DNA of 64,000 nucleotides from Closterium sp. Naga37s-1 (GCA_947471745.1 CANJKZ010000092.1:1736001-1800000), one strand, 5' to 3'. Shown: positions 42,569-54,537, numbered from the stretch's first letter. Notes: a model not told the origin generated them from the sequence alone. Numbers and translations are program-made.

Positions 42569-42698
42569 TGTCAGAATTGTGAAGAGGGATGAATGAACTA
42601 GTAGCAGGATGGGTACAAGTAGCTAACCCTAATTGGGTTGTACCCCATATGGGCTACCCCACTACAGCCTACACAATCAGCTGCATATAAGTTTGACA
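42569..42698 (-). repeat. 5' LTR of element 10
   Basis: 130 bp; minus-strand PBS TGGTTTCAGAGCAGG is just inside; AAAAC follows outside. Confidence 0.93.
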
Positions 42699-42789
42699 AA
42701 AACGTTGCGCGCCATGGGGCGCGCGACAGACAGGACAGCAGCGGAAGCAGGTGGGCCCACAGGCCAGGAGCGTACTCGCTTTGATAGCA

Positions 42790-42928
42790 TGTCAAGATAG
42801 CAAGTAGAAGTTAGAACAGAGAAGAGGGGTTTCACTAGTAAGCAATGGGACATATATAGCAAACCCTAGTTGGGCTGTACTCACTATAGAGTACCCCACT
42901 GCAGACTAGACAAATATATTTTCTGACA
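42790..42928 (-). repeat. 5' LTR of element L
   Basis: TGTCAGAA to CTTGACA on the minus strand, family of K. Confidence 0.83.
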
Positions 42929-42997
42929 TCAAAATCTGTTATATCAAACTTATGTTAGATTGATGGTAACGTAGAAAACTTGCTAAGAAAAAACCAC

Positions 42998-43075
42998 ATC
43001 GCCAAATACCGAACTGGCGACCTTTACTACTGAGTCTCACACGCAAACAACTACGCTCAGCAAGCTGCTCTAGGA
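42998..43075 (-). other. degenerate tRNA-like (SINE-head) sequence
   Basis: The minus strand carries an A-box-like TTGCTGAGCGTAGTTG and, 40 bases on, GGTCGCCAGTTCGG resembling a B box, with a 6-bp stem TCGCCA/TGGCGA around it. The anticodon arm does not fold well. More likely a SINE head or decayed tRNA gene than a working tRNA. Confidence 0.4.
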
Positions 43076-43079
43076 GTCG

Positions 43080-44334
43080 AGATGTATTTATACAAAATTA
43101 ACCACGCGACAATTTTTTGAAATCCCCTAGGGTTCCTAAATCTTCTTTTCGTTCTTCCTTCCACCTGCTTCTGAAGAGAGAGTCTAGTCGACGGAAGCAA
43201 GTACGTAGCTAGCATGACTTAGTATAGTAAATCGTTTTTGCTGAGTCTAGTGTGACAGTATTTTCTGTTGTTGTATGATTCTTCGAAGATTAATATTACC
43301 GTAACATCCTCTTTGCCATTGTAAACGGTTCTTGTTCTTAGATATTGAAGCTTCATAGTTCTTCAGGCGTTTCCGCAAGGTGTCTCGGAAGTTCTTCGAC
43401 GTAGAGTCATTCCTGGTAAGTCGTCCCTTTTTACTTGTCCCTTGCGTTCCTGGTTCGTAGTACTTTCATTACCTCGTGATCTCTTCCGTTTGCCGCTCCA
43501 TTCATCTTGTTGCTGCATTTGTAGTATCTTTACGCTCGTACGCTAGTCTTTCTTCCCACGCAGCTCCTCCTTTTTACGTTTTGTCTTCCTACCTGGTTTC
43601 TTTTTACCGTTTGGTTACGCCTTACATTTCGTGTCTTTAACTACTCCTTCATAGGCAATATAGATAACTGCGATCTGTTTTTCTCCATGTTCTTCTTGAA
43701 CTCCTTCATAGCCGATAGTTAACTGCGATCTGTTTTTCTCCATGTTCTTTTACGTAATGCTCCGTCGTTTCTTTCCACTTCCGTGTTTGGAATTTTGTTA
43801 TATTCTTAATCTCATTTCTACTCTGGCTTGTTCCTATTCGCCCCTATTATTGATCTCATTTTATTTCTTATACAATGTGTATTCCTGAACTGCATGATTA
43901 GCAAAAGAAAATAGATCTTATCCCTCTGTCTCCTGTATTGACGTTTCCTTTGTCAGTGCTGCCTTTCCCTTTTCTCATTTTCATTTTGTATTTCGTCCTT
44001 GGACGTGCGTTCTGTACTTCCCTCTTATTGCATATACTAGTTTACTTGGGGATGAGAGGGAGGAGTCGTGCAAGTCATGGAGCAATTGTTTTACTGTTTT
44101 GTTAATTATTGATTGTATTATCTCTTTTTTTGTGTGTTTTTTTTTACTAATTCATTTCTGTTTGTATTATGCTTCTCGTTGCAATAGTAATGCATGTCTG
44201 CATGTTTCAAGAAGGTATCTTGCCGATCATCGTCACACAAAGTTGAGTGGTCCACCACTATGACAGTGAAGCCATTTTCAGCTGGACTTGATTGGTGTAG
44301 ATATTTTTTTGGGATATGCAGATTGTATTGCTCT
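43080..44334 (+). other. AT-rich stretch without recognised gene
   Basis: No frame above about 50 codons and no LTR. It includes a 28-bp direct repeat (ACTGCGATCTG plus TTTTTCTCCATGTTCTT) at about 43,666 and 43,722. Probably non-transposon host DNA or an old repeat. Confidence 0.5.
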
Positions 44335-44447
44335 GTTAGTTGTTTAATTCAGCGTTTATATTGCTGACTTCCCCGACATGCTAGGCGGTGTTTGAGGTCC
44401 ACTGGTGATCCCCGATTGATCCTAGGGAAGGGTTACAGGCATGTTGG

Positions 44448-44578
44448 TGTCAGACATACATGATATAGCCTGTGTAGGCTGTAGTGGGGTAACCAATAGG
44501 GGGTACAGCTTTTCTAGGGTTTCATACTTATACCTTTCTCATTCCTAGTCAATTCATTTCCTCGTTCTTATTCTCACA
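44448..44578 (+). repeat. 5' LTR of element 13
   Basis: TGTCAGAC to TTCTCACA, then the PBS. Confidence 0.93.
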
Positions 44579-44654
44579 TGGTATTAGAGCAGAATCGTTC
44601 CTAGGGCCCACCGAACGTTCCGCCCTGCCCTAACTGATTTTTTATTTATTTTTA

Positions 44655-45700
44655 TTTTTAGCTGCCCCTGCGGCCGCGCTGCCCTTGCAGCCCGCGTGCT
44701 GCCCCTGCGACCGTGCTGCCACTGCAGCCGTGCCTGCCCCTGCAGCTGTGCTTGCCCCTGCAGCCGTGCCTGCCTCTCCAGCCCGTGTGAGCTGCCCCTG
44801 CAGCCCGCGCGCCGCCCTCCCGGGCAGCTGTGCCTGCCCCTGCAGCCGTGCCTACACCTGCAGCCCGTGGGCGGTGCCTCTGCAGCCGTGCCTGCCCCTG
44901 CACCCCGTGGGCGCTGCCTCTACAGCCGTGCCTGCCCCTGAAGCCTGTGGGCGCTGCCCTTGCAGCCGTGCCTGCCTCTGCAGCCCGTGGGAGCTGCCTC
45001 TACAGCCCGCGCGCCGCCCTCAACCGTGCTCGTCGCGACGCCCCTGCGGGACCCGCGCGGCGTCCCCCTCCTGCTCGTCGCGGCGCCCCCAGGGCGTCGC
45101 CCCTGCTCATCGCGGCGCCCCCTGGGTGCCGTTCCTGTTCGTCGCGGCGCCCCCTGGGCGCCTTCCCTGCTCGTCGCGACGCCCCCGTGGCGCCTTCCCT
45201 GCTCATCGCGGCGCCCCCAGGGCGTCGCCCCTGCTCGTCGCGGCGCCCCCCCCCTGCAGCAGCTGCCTTGGAGCCCCGCCCTGCAGAAGCTGCCTCGGAG
45301 CCCCGCCCTGCAGCAGCTGCCGCGGAGCCCCGGCCTGCAGCAGCTGCCTCGGAGCCCCGCCCTGCAGCAGCTGCCGCGGAGCCCCCTGCCGCCGTAGCGG
45401 CCCCGCCCTACAGCAGCTGCCGCGGAGCCGCCTGCAGCAGTCGCAGCCCCGCCCTGCAGCAGCTGCCGCGGAGCCCCCCTGCCACCGTCACGGCCCCGCC
45501 CTGCTGCAGCTGCCGCGGAGCCCCCTACAGCAGTCGTGGCCCCGCCCTGCAGCAGCTGCCGACGAGCCCCCTGCCGCTGTCGCGGCCCCGCCCTACAGCT
45601 GTCCCGGCCCCACCGTCGCCGCCGTCGTGCGCCTACCGTGCTCGCCCGGCGAGCGCCTGCCCTTCCCGCCACTGGTGAGCACTTGCCCTACCCGCGCTTC
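44655..45700 (+). repeat. CTGCCCCTGCAGCC leader array, element 13
   Basis: Three zones: GTGCCTGCCCCTGCAGCC units (44,690-45,020), CTCGTCGCGGCGCCCCC units (45,030-45,250) and GAGCCCCGCCCTGCAGCAGC units (45,265-45,600). Confidence 0.85.
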
Positions 45701-45729
45701 CCGCGCGCCTGCCTTACTGTTACCTGTGT

Positions 45730-48700
45730 GTGCCGCCTGACCCAGGTATAGAGTCTGCTGCTCTAGGTGCTGGTGAGGCTGCTGCTCTAGGTGCTGGTGC
45801 GTCTCCTGCTCCAGGTGCCGGTGAGGCTGCTGCTGTAGGCGCTAGGGAGTCCACTCCTCCAGGTGCTGGTGAGTCTGCTCTCTCTGATACTACGCCTGCT
45901 GCGGCCTTGCACACTTTCACGCTTGACTCGGGTCCTTCCCGCTCCTTCTTTCGCGACTGCACCACACTCTCGCCGCTCAGTCGGCCAGTGGCAGTCTCTC
46001 TGGTTGACCCCTCTGGGGGTCCGGTCCTTGCACACTCCTCCACGGTTCGGCCGTGTTCGGCGGTCCTGTCTGGCTCTCTGTCTGGCCTCCACCTCCCCTC
46101 GTTCTCCACGAACTTGGTGAGTGGAGCTGACCTTCAGGACGCGTGGGTTGACCAGTTCACTGTTGGAGGTCAGCGGGTGACCCACTGTTCGTATACTCGG
46201 ACGGGCCGGCACCTGGCCACATTCACCCGTCAGCCTGGGTCGAGCCTGTACACCCTGACTACCGTGTCTCCTCCGGTTGCTGAGTCTGGTCAGGTAGCTG
46301 CGTCAGGTCAGGTGTTTGCTGCAGCGTCCCGGTCTGGTCCTGAGTCTGCCCCCTGCTCGTGTCGCCTCATGTCTCCCCAGACTCTCCTCTAGCACCACCG
46401 CCTTGGTCACCCCTCCCTGCCTTGTCTCCGAGGCATGGCCTCCCGTGTCCTTGTCTCTGGTCTCCCCCGGTCCCTCCCTCCCCTTCCTCCGGGGCCTGCC
46501 CCTACCTGTGTTCCCTGCGTCGAGGGCCGGCAGCGCGCCGCTCCTCACTCCTCCGACTTTCCTCCGACAGAGGCTCCGCTGCAGACTCTCCACATGGACG
46601 TGTGGGGCCCAGCCCGCGTCCGTGGACAGGGTCACGAGCGTTACTTCCTGCTGGTTGTTGACGACTACTCGCGCTACACCGCAGTCTTCCCCTTGCGCCG
46701 CAAGGGTGAGGTCACTGAGGTATTGATCGACTGGATCCGCGCTGCCCGTCTCCAGCTCAGAGAGAGTTTCGGCTCGGACTTTCCTGTTCTGCGTCTGCAC
46801 TCGGACAGAGGTGGAGAGTTTTCCTCCGACCTTCTGCGAGCCTTCTGTCGTGCGGAGAGCATTCGCTAGACGTTCACGCTTCCGGCCTCTCCACAGCAAA
46901 ATGGGATTGCTGAGCGCCGCATTGGCATGGTCATGGACGTCGCTCGTACGTCCATGATCCATGTGGCTGCTCCCCATTTTCTGTGGCCGTTCGCGGTTCA
47001 GTACGCGGCGCATCAGATCAACCTCCAGCCTTGGGTCTCCATGCCGGAGACCTCCCCTACTCTGCGGTGGACGGGGAAGGTTGGCGATGCGTCTGCGTTC
47101 CGTGTCTGGGGATCTCGAGCTTTCGTCCGCAACTTGTCTACGGACAAGCTGTCCTCCCGTGCTGTTCCCTGCGTCTTCCTTGGCTTCCCCCCTGATGCGC
47201 CTGGTTGGCAGTTTTACCACCCTACCTTGCGCCCTGTTCTGTCCTCTCAGGACGTCACGTTTGACGAGTCGGTTCCTTACTACCATCTCTTCCCCTACCG
47301 CACTGCCCCTCTCCCCCCCCCGCCGCTCTTCCTCGCGCCAGGTCCTCCCCCGGTAGACCCCCTCCCCCCTCAGGGTCCTGCCCCCTCAGGTGTGTCCCAG
47401 GCAGACGCACTCGAGCCTGTCGAGGTAGCTGTTGATTCTGGTGCTGCTAGGGGTGCTGAGCCTGTGGGTGCCCGGTCTGGGGGTACTGAGCCTGAGCGTG
47501 CGGAGCCTGGGGGTGCTGAGCCTGAGCGTGGAGAGCCTGGGGGTGCTGAGCCTGAGCGTGCGGAGCCTGGGGGTGCTGAGTCTGGGGGTGCTGAGCTTGG
47601 GGGTGCTGAGTCTGGGGGTGCTGAGCCTGGGGTTGCTGAGTCTGGGGGTGTGGAGCCTGAGGGTGCTGAGCCTGCGCATGTGGAGTCTGGAGGTGCTGCG
47701 CCTGGAGGTCCTTCGGGTGCTTCGTCCCGGCGGGAGCCACTCTCTCCACAGCAGCTGCGCGAGTGGTTTGCTCGCCGCTGGAGCCGTGCTGCTGGAGCTG
47801 GTGGTACTACGGGCGCTGGAGGTCCTGCTGCTGCTGGAGCTTCTGGGGGTTCTGGAGCCACTAGTCCCGGAGGTGCTCGTACTGGAGGTACTGGAGCTGC
47901 TGGGCCTGGTGGTGCTGCTGGGGCTGGAGCTGCTGGAGGTGCTGGAGCTGGCGGTACTACTGGACCCGGTGTTGCTGGAGGTGCTGGCCCTGGCGCTGCT
48001 AGGGCTACTGGGGCTTCTGGTGGTCCTGCTGGAGCTGGAGCTGCTGGGGGTGCTGGAGCTGGAGGTACTGGAGCTGGAGGTGCTGCTCGAGCTGTTAGTG
48101 CTGCAGGAGTTGGAGCTGACGCTGGGGGTGCTGGTGCTGTCCCTGCTGGTTCTGGAGGCGTTGCGCGGCCGCGGCCGTACTTCGTTCCGCTCCTTGAGCA
48201 GGTTCTTGGTCTCCCGCCTTCTACTGGTCCTGCTCCTTCCGTAGAGTGTCCACAGCCCGTCCAGTCCGAGTCACAGTTACAGCCGGTCTCTCCACTGCCT
48301 GCTCCTTCTCCTTACACTGGTCCGACAGGAGGTCTTACGGAGCGTCGTGAGTCTGAGTCTCGTCCTGCATCGCCTGTTCGCGTTGTTCGCACTGGTCGTC
48401 GTGCTCCGCATGAGCGTCCTCCTTCGGTCCCTGGCACGCACCAGATGGCTCTGCATCCTTCCACTGCTCCTCAGCGTATCCCTCTGCCGTCTCCTCCTGC
48501 GTCCTCTCTTCCAGCCCTTGCTGACCCGGTGTCTGACTCCCTTCGTGCTGCTAGTCCTACTGTCACGCGTCTCCTGGCCACTGTTGTCACCGACCCTTCC
48601 TTTGAGTCCATTGCTGCGTCTGCCTTAGTTGCTGAGCTTGTCGACTTTGCTGCTCACTGTCGTCTAGACTACGCCGCGAGTCTTGTTGCTGAGTCTGAGT

Positions 48701-49797
48701 CTGTCTGTCCTCCGTCCGTCGGGGGTGAGTGTGCTCTTGGCACGGACGTCCTTGAGGACAGGCAGGAGGACTTTGAGTGCTTTGCAGCCGCTGTACCTCA
48801 TCTCGTGTCCATGCTGATTGCACCTGAGGGAGACCCGGATGCACCAGACATCCCGACCCCGCGCTCTTACGTAGAGGCGATAGAGGGTCCCTACTCCTCT
48901 CAGTGGCAGTCAGCCATGGACGCAGAGATGGCATCCTGGAAGTCCACAGGCACCTGCGTTGACGAGGTTCCCCCTCCTGGGGCGAACATCGTCAGTGGCA
49001 TGTGGATTTTCAGGGTGAAGCGGCTGCCGGGTTCTCCGCCTGTCTTCAAGGCGCGTTACGTTGCTCGAGGCTTCAGTCATCGACAGGGAGTTGACTTCTT
49101 CCAGACCTTCTCCCCGACCCCGAAGATGACCACTCTTCGGGTTCTGCTGCACGTCGCTGCTCAGCGTGACTATGAGCTTCACTCTCTTGACTTCAGCACT
49201 GCTTTCCTACAGGGCAGCTTGCACGAGGAGATCTGGCTGCGCCGCCCACCTGGCTTCACTGGGTCGTTTCCTCCTGGTACCCAGTGGAGCCTCCGGCGGC
49301 CAGTCTACGGTCTCCGCCAGGCGCCCTGTGAGTGGCACGACACACTGAGGACTACGCTTGCGGCTCTTGGGTTTGCTCCTTCTACTGCTGGCTCGTCGCT
49401 GTTTCTGCGCACCGACACTTCGCTGCCGCCGTTCTACATCCTCGTGTACGTCGACGACTTGGTCTTTGCCACTGCAGACACTGAGGGACTCGCCCACGTG
49501 AAGTCGGAGCTGCAGAAGAGACACACGTGCACAGACCTGGGTGAGCTGCGCAGCTATCTTGGCTTGCAGATCACCCGGGACAGAGCACGGCGCACCATTA
49601 CCCTGACTCAGTCACACATGGTGCAGCAGGTCCTTCAGCGCTTTGACTTCACGTACTCCTCGCTTCAGGCCACTCCTCTGTCTACTCGCCACTCGCTCTC
49701 AGCTCTGCCTTCGGATGAGTCTGTAGAGCCGAGTGGCCCGTATCCAGAGCTTGTTGGCTGCCTCATGTACCTGATGACCTGCACTTCAGCCTTGTGA
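45730..49797 (+). pseudogene. copia protease-integrase-RT, element 13
   Basis: One frame of about 1355 codons with just two stops, both TAG: 46390-46392 (Trp in LLWHHR elsewhere) and 46867-46869 (Gln in relatives). Order: protease TLDSGPSRSFFRD, in which the Ala after DSG is Pro; GAG-pre-integrase; HMDVWGPARVRG, LHSDRGGEFSSDLL, NGIAERRIG (D,D,E); linker with GGAEPERAEP repeats, LSPQQLREWF and Gly/Ala repeats; RPRPYFVPLL; RT with WIFRVKR, YVDDLVFATADTEG (near 49,447) and GLQITRDRARR. It stops after LMYLMTCT because RNase H is deleted. Confidence 0.92.
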
Positions 49798-49970
49798 TCA
49801 TCAGCGTTTCTGTACTATGCTAGGTCTTGTGCCTACCGGGCCTCACTTGCTTACCTCTTGACTTTGCTTGTACTGTGATCTATATATACCTTCTCCTGCA
49901 TGCTTACCTTTGCTAGGTTGTGATCACCGTCTTGCTTGTTCACTTTGATTTATAATTCTGCATCTGAACT

Positions 49971-50063
49971 GGCCTTGTGGCCTTTGAACTTGTGCTCGGA
50001 ATGTGTGGTGACGTTGTGATCCACCCTGAGCTTACTTTGCTTTGCTTGACTGGTTTTGTGACC
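49971..50063 (+). promoter_or_regulatory. TTGT-loop hairpin pair, element 13
   Basis: GGCCTTGTGGCC (49971-49982) and GGTTTTGTGACC (50052-50063, one G-U pair). Confidence 0.5.
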
Positions 50064-50095
50064 CCTTGTTCTCCCCCACTTTGTCTATGGGGGTG

Positions 50096-50226
50096 TGTCA
50101 GACATACATGATATAGCCTGTGTAGGCTGTAGTGGGGTAACCCATAGGGGGTACAGCTTTTCTAGGGTTTCATACTTGTACCTTTCTCATTCCTAGTCAA
50201 TTCATTTCCTCGTTCTTATTCTTACA
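50096..50226 (+). repeat. 3' LTR of element 13
   Basis: After TATGGGGGTG; ends TTCTTACA; GTTCG follows. Confidence 0.93.
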
Positions 50227-50243
50227 GTTCGCCTGGGGGGGTA

Positions 50244-50375
50244 TGTCAGAATCAGGAAAGAGTGAATGACTAGAATGACATCAGTACAGGGTTTGTATAG
50301 CAAAACCTAATTGGGCTGTACCCCATGAGGAGTGCCCCACTACAGCCTAGAGCATAAAAATGCATAGTTCTAACA
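50244..50375 (-). repeat. 3' LTR of element 14
   Basis: Minus strand TGTTAGAA to TTCTGACA; PPT TATGGGGGTG lies inside. Confidence 0.92.
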
Positions 50376-50589
50376 CACCCCCATAGGCAAAGTGGGGGAC
50401 AATCAAGAGAACGAAGCAAGGTCAAGCTCAGGGTGGATCACAACGTCACCACGCAGTCCGAGCACAAGCAAATGGCCACACGGCCTGTCCACATGCAGAG
50501 TTATATAAAGGAGAACACGCAGTACACTGATCACAACCTAGCAAGAGTAAGCATGCAGGTATATGTATGTAGATCACAGTACAAGCAAA

Positions 50590-52105
50590 GTCAAGATGTG
50601 AGCAAGTGAGGCCAAGTAGGCACAAGGCCTAGAAAAGTACAGAAACGATGATGATCACAAGGCTGTAGTGCCTTGGAGAAGATATCAGCAGTGTTGGCCT
50701 GAGAGGCCACGTAAACAAAATGAAGCTGACCACGCTGCTGCAACTCTCGAGCAAGGAAGTGGCGCAGAGCGATGTGCTTAGTTCTGTGCTCCAGTCTGTG
50801 CTCCTGACACAAGGCAATCATGGCCTTGTTGTCGACGTACAGAACTGGAGGAGAACGAGGCGGCTCGCCCAAGTCGGTCAGCAGGTAGGTGAGCCAGCGT
50901 AACTCTTGTGCAGCCATGGCCCCTGCGTAGATCGCAGCCTCACAACTGGAGCTGAGAACAGAAGACGAGCGGGTAGACCACCACGAAACAGAGCCGGAGC
51001 CAAGGCTGAAGGTGTAACCCTGTGACGACCGCTGCGTAGCCAAGTCGTCAACCCAAGAAGCGTCTGCGTGACCAGTGAGGACAACTCGAGCCTGTCCTCC
51101 AAGAACGAGCCCCATGCCCGACGTATTGCACAAGTAGCGCATCACCCTCTTAGCGGCCTTCCAGTGCTCTGGTCGATGTCTTTTGGGCGCAACGTAGCGA
51201 GCCAGGATGCTAAGAGGGTAAGCAAGGTCAGGTCGAGTGCAGGTCATCAGGTACATGAGGCAGCCCACAAGCTCTGGATACGGGCCACTCGGCTCTATGG
51301 ACTCATCCTAAGGCAGAGCTGAGAGCGAGTGACCGGTAGGCAGAGGAGTGGACTGTGGCGAGGAGTACTGGAAGTCGAAGCGCTGAAGGACCTGCTGCAC
51401 CATGTGTGACTGAGTCAAGGTAATGGTGCGCCGTGCTCTGTCCCGGGTGATCTGCAAGCCAAGATAGCTGCGCAGTTCACCCAGGTCTGTGTACTTGTGT
51501 CTCTTCTGCAGCTCCGACTTCACGTGGGCCAGTCCAGCAGTGTCAGTAGTGGCAAAGACCAAGTCGTCGACGTACACGAGGATGTAGAACGGTGGCAGCG
51601 AAGTGTTGGTGCGTAGAAACAGCGACGGGTCAGCAGTCGAAGGAGCAAACCCAAGAGCCGCAAGCGTAGTCCTCAGTGTGTCGTGCCACTCGCGAGGCGC
51701 CTGGCGGAGACCGTAGACTGGCCGCCGGAGTCTCCATTGGTTACCTGCAGGAAACGACCCAGTGAAGCCAGGTGGGCAGCGCAGCCAGATCTCCTCGTGC
51801 AGGCTGCCCTCTAGGAAAGCAGTGCTGAAGTCAAGAGAGTGAAGCTCGTAGTCACGCTGAGCAGCGACGTGCAGCAGAATCCGAAGTGTGGTCATCTTCG
51901 GGGTAGGGGAGAAGGTCTGGAAGAAGTCAACTCCCTGTCGCTGACTGAAGCCTCGTGCAACATAATGCGCCTTGAAGACAGGCGGAGAACACGGCGGCCG
52001 CTTCACCTTGAAAATCCACATGCCACTGACGATGTTCGCCCCAATTGGGGGAACCTCGTCAACGTAAGTGCTTGTGGACTTCCAGGATGCCATCTCCGCG
52101 TCCAT
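50590..52105 (-). pseudogene. copia RT-RNase H, element 14
   Basis: RT 265 codons open (51308-52105): WKSTSTYVDEVPP, WIFKVKRPPCSPPVF, FLEGSLHEEIWLRCPPGF, ILVYVDDLVFATTDTAG, GLQITRDRARR. A stop at 51308 (Ser codon changed to TAG) separates RNase H (50591-51268): LMYLMTCTRPDLAYPLSILARYVAP, HADASWVDDLATQ, SSCEAAIYAGAMAAQELRW, DNKAMIAL, ADIFSKALQ, ending LLTS and TGA. Note EAA in place of EAE in RNase H. The RT N-terminus is missing (see the junction near 52,266). Confidence 0.88.
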
Positions 52106-52269
52106 GGCTGTCTGCTACTGAGAGGAGTAGGGACCCTCTATCGCCTCTGCGTAAGAGCGTGGGATCGGGATGTCTGGAGCATCCGGTTCTCCCTTAGGGG
52201 CAAGCAGCATGGATACGAGATGAAGTACAGCAGCTGCAAAACACTCAAAGTCCTCCTACCTGTCCTCAA

Positions 52270-54536
52270 CTTCAACTGCGACTGGTCAGGCTGTGGACAC
52301 AGTAAGGGAGGAGTAGGACCAGTAGAAGGTGGGAGGCCAAGAACCTGCTGAGGGAGTGGAACGAAATACGGCCGCGGCCGTGCAGCGCCTCCAGAACCAG
52401 CAGAAAGAGCACCAGCACCCCCAGCTCCAGGGTCTCCAGCTCCAACTCCCGCAGCACCACCAGCTCCAGCACCTCCAGCAGCTCCAGCTCCAGCAGCACC
52501 TCCAACAGCAATAGCTCCAGCACCACCAGCTCCAGTACCTCCAGTACCTCCAGTAGAAGCACCTCCGGGACCGGCGGCTCCAGCGCCTCCAGCAGCTCCA
52601 GCACCAGCAGTACCTCTAGCATCTCCAGCTCCAGCAGCTCCAGTACCTCCAGGACGAGCACCCCCGACAGCTCCAGCACCAGCAGGACCGCCAGCAGTTC
52701 CAGCTCCAGCAGCACCTCCAGCTCCAGCACCTCCTCCAGTAGCAACAACACCACCAGTCCCGGCAAGACGAGGACCTCCATAACCTCCTTCACCACCGGC
52801 AGCAGCAGGACTACTCTGAGGGCGGTAGTAGGAAGCGTACCACTCGCGAAGCTGCTGTGGCGAGAGAGGCTCCAGCCGGGGAGACGCAGCACCACCGAGC
52901 TCAGCAACCCCAGACTCCGGACCAGCTCCAGCAGCTCCGGCACCTCCAGGACCAGCAGCACCAGCGCCTCCAGGGTCTCCAGCTCTAGCAGCACCACTCC
53001 GAAGTCGGCAGCGCTAGTCGTACCACTCGCGCAGCTGCTGTGACGAGAGAGGCTCCCGTCGGCGGGACTGCCGCAGGGAGGCAGCATGAGCACCGCCAGG
53101 AGACGCAGCACCCCCAGGCTCCGCACGCTCAGGCTCAGCACCCCCAGGCTCCGCACGCTCAGACCCAGCACCCCCAGCAGCACCACCCCCAGCAGCACCA
53201 CCCCCAGCAGCACCAGAGTCACCAGCGACCTCGACAGGCGTACCAAGGGGGATGGGGTCTACCTGGGACACACCTGAAGGGGCAGGACCCTGGGGGGGAA
53301 GGGGGTCTACCGGAGGGGGACCTGGAGTGAGGAAGAGCGGCGGGGGGGGGGAGGGAAGCAGTGCGGTAGGGGAAGAGACGGTAGTAAGGAACCGACTCGT
53401 CAAACGTGACGTCCTGAGAGGGCAGGACACGGCGCGAGGTGGGGTGGTAAAACTGCCAGCCAGGCGCGTCAGGGGGGAAGCTAAGGAAGACGCAGGGAAC
53501 AGCACGGGAGGACAGCTTGTCCGCGGAAGAATCGTGGACAAAGGCTTGAGATCCCCAGACACGGAACACAGACGCATCGCCAACCTTCCCCGTCTACCGC
53601 AGAGTAGGTGTGGTCTCCGTCATGGAGACACGGGGCTGGAGGTTGAGCTGATGCGCTGCGTACTGGCCCGCGAACGGCCACAGAAAATGGGGAGCAGCCG
53701 CATGGATCATGAACGTACGAGCAACGTCCATGACCATGCCAATGCGGCGCTCAGCAATCCCAATTTGCTGTGGGGAGGCTGGAAGCATGAACGTCTGGCA
53801 GATGCCCTCCGCACGACAGAAGGCCCTCAGAAGGTCGGAGGAAAACTCACCACCTCTGTCGGAGTGCAGACGCAGAACAGGAAGGTCCGAGCCGAAACTC
53901 TTGCTGAGCTGGCGACGGGCAGCGCGGATCCAGGTGATCAACACCTCAGTGACCTCACCCTTGCGGCGCAAGGGGAAGACGGTGGTGTAACGCGAGTAGT
54001 CGTCAACGACTAGCAGAAAGTAACGCTCGTGACCCTGTCCACGGACGCGGGCTGGGCCCCACACATCCATGTGGAGAGTCTGCAGGGGAGCCTCCGTGGG
54101 AGGGAACTCGGAGGAGTGAGGAGCAGCGCACTACCGTCCCTCGACGCAAGGAACGTAGGTAGGGGCAGGCCCCGGTGGAAGGGGAGGGAGAGACCGGGGG
54201 AGACCAGACACAAGGGTACGGGAGGCCATACCTCGGAGACGAGGCAGGGAGGGGTGACCAAGGCGGTGGTGCCAAAGGAGAGTCTGGTGTGACAGGAGAC
54301 GACACGAGCAGGGGGCAGACTGCGGACCAGACTTGGACGCGGCAGCCATCACCCGACTAGACGCGGCTACTTGACCAGACGCAGCAACCGGAGGAGACGC
54401 AGTAGTCAGTGTGTACAGGCTCGACCCAGGCCGACGAGTGAACGTGGCCAGGTGGCGGCCCGTCCGGGTACACGTACAGTGGGTCACACGCTGACCTCCA
54501 GGAGTGAACTGGTCAACCCACACGTCCTGGAGGTCA
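52270..54536 (-). pseudogene. copia protease end, integrase, linker, element 14
   Basis: Right to left: WVDQFTPGGQRVTHC, SHQTLLWHHRLGHPS, CVEGR with a stop near 54,131 (Gln elsewhere), MDVWGPARVRG, LLVVDDYSRYTT, LHSDRGGEFSSDLL, PQQIGIAERRIG (here Ile replaces Asn before GIAERR), LPPPAALPHS, then linker repeats ERAEPGGAEPERAEPGGA, LSSQQLREWYD, LSPQQLREWYAS and Gly/Ala repeats. Integrase is otherwise in one frame from 54,070 to 53,594 with a further stop at 53,593. Confidence 0.87.
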
Positions 54537-54537
54537 G

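Larger units (their letters stand above)
33394..42698 (-). mobile_element. Ty1/copia clade I element 10, all domains
   Basis: Flanked by AAAAC at 33389-33393 and 42699-42703. LTRs of 130 bp, PBS, leader array, Gag, protease, integrase, linker, RT, RNase H and PPT are all present, giving about 7.1 kb after removing the nested 34878-37047 element. It is the only copy in the window with every domain, though disrupted by two or three frameshifts and several stops. About four LTR differences by eye suggest a fairly young insertion. Confidence 0.95.
32567..42928 (-). mobile_element. pol-less LTR element L, split by a copia
   Basis: Body at 32567-33393 repeats the K body (GGCGACGGGTGAAGC, GGACTACTGGAG, leader array 33,040-33,390). 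It resumes at 42704-42789 with leader end and PBS (TGCTATCAAAGCGAG, minus) and a 139-bp 5' LTR at 42790-42928. The copia at 33394-42698 sits in its leader. Its 3' LTR and PPT are missing at the left, so it is 3'-truncated. Confidence 0.8.
44448..50226 (+). mobile_element. Ty1/copia clade I element 13, lacks Gag and RNase H
   Basis: LTRs of 131 bp with about three differences by eye, PBS TGGTATTAGAGCAG, PPT TATGGGGGTG, and TSD GTTGG/GTTCG (one mismatch). The leader array joins directly to the end of Gag (CYLCVPPDPG equivalent), so Gag is gone; RNase H is also deleted. Protease, integrase and RT stay in one frame. Young, but dependent on helpers. Confidence 0.93.

Noticed and set aside
44685-45740. 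351-codon Pro/Ala/Cys-rich frame in the leader of element 13
   Set aside because: Lies wholly in the tandem leader array; composition follows the repeat, and no Gag-like segment is present.
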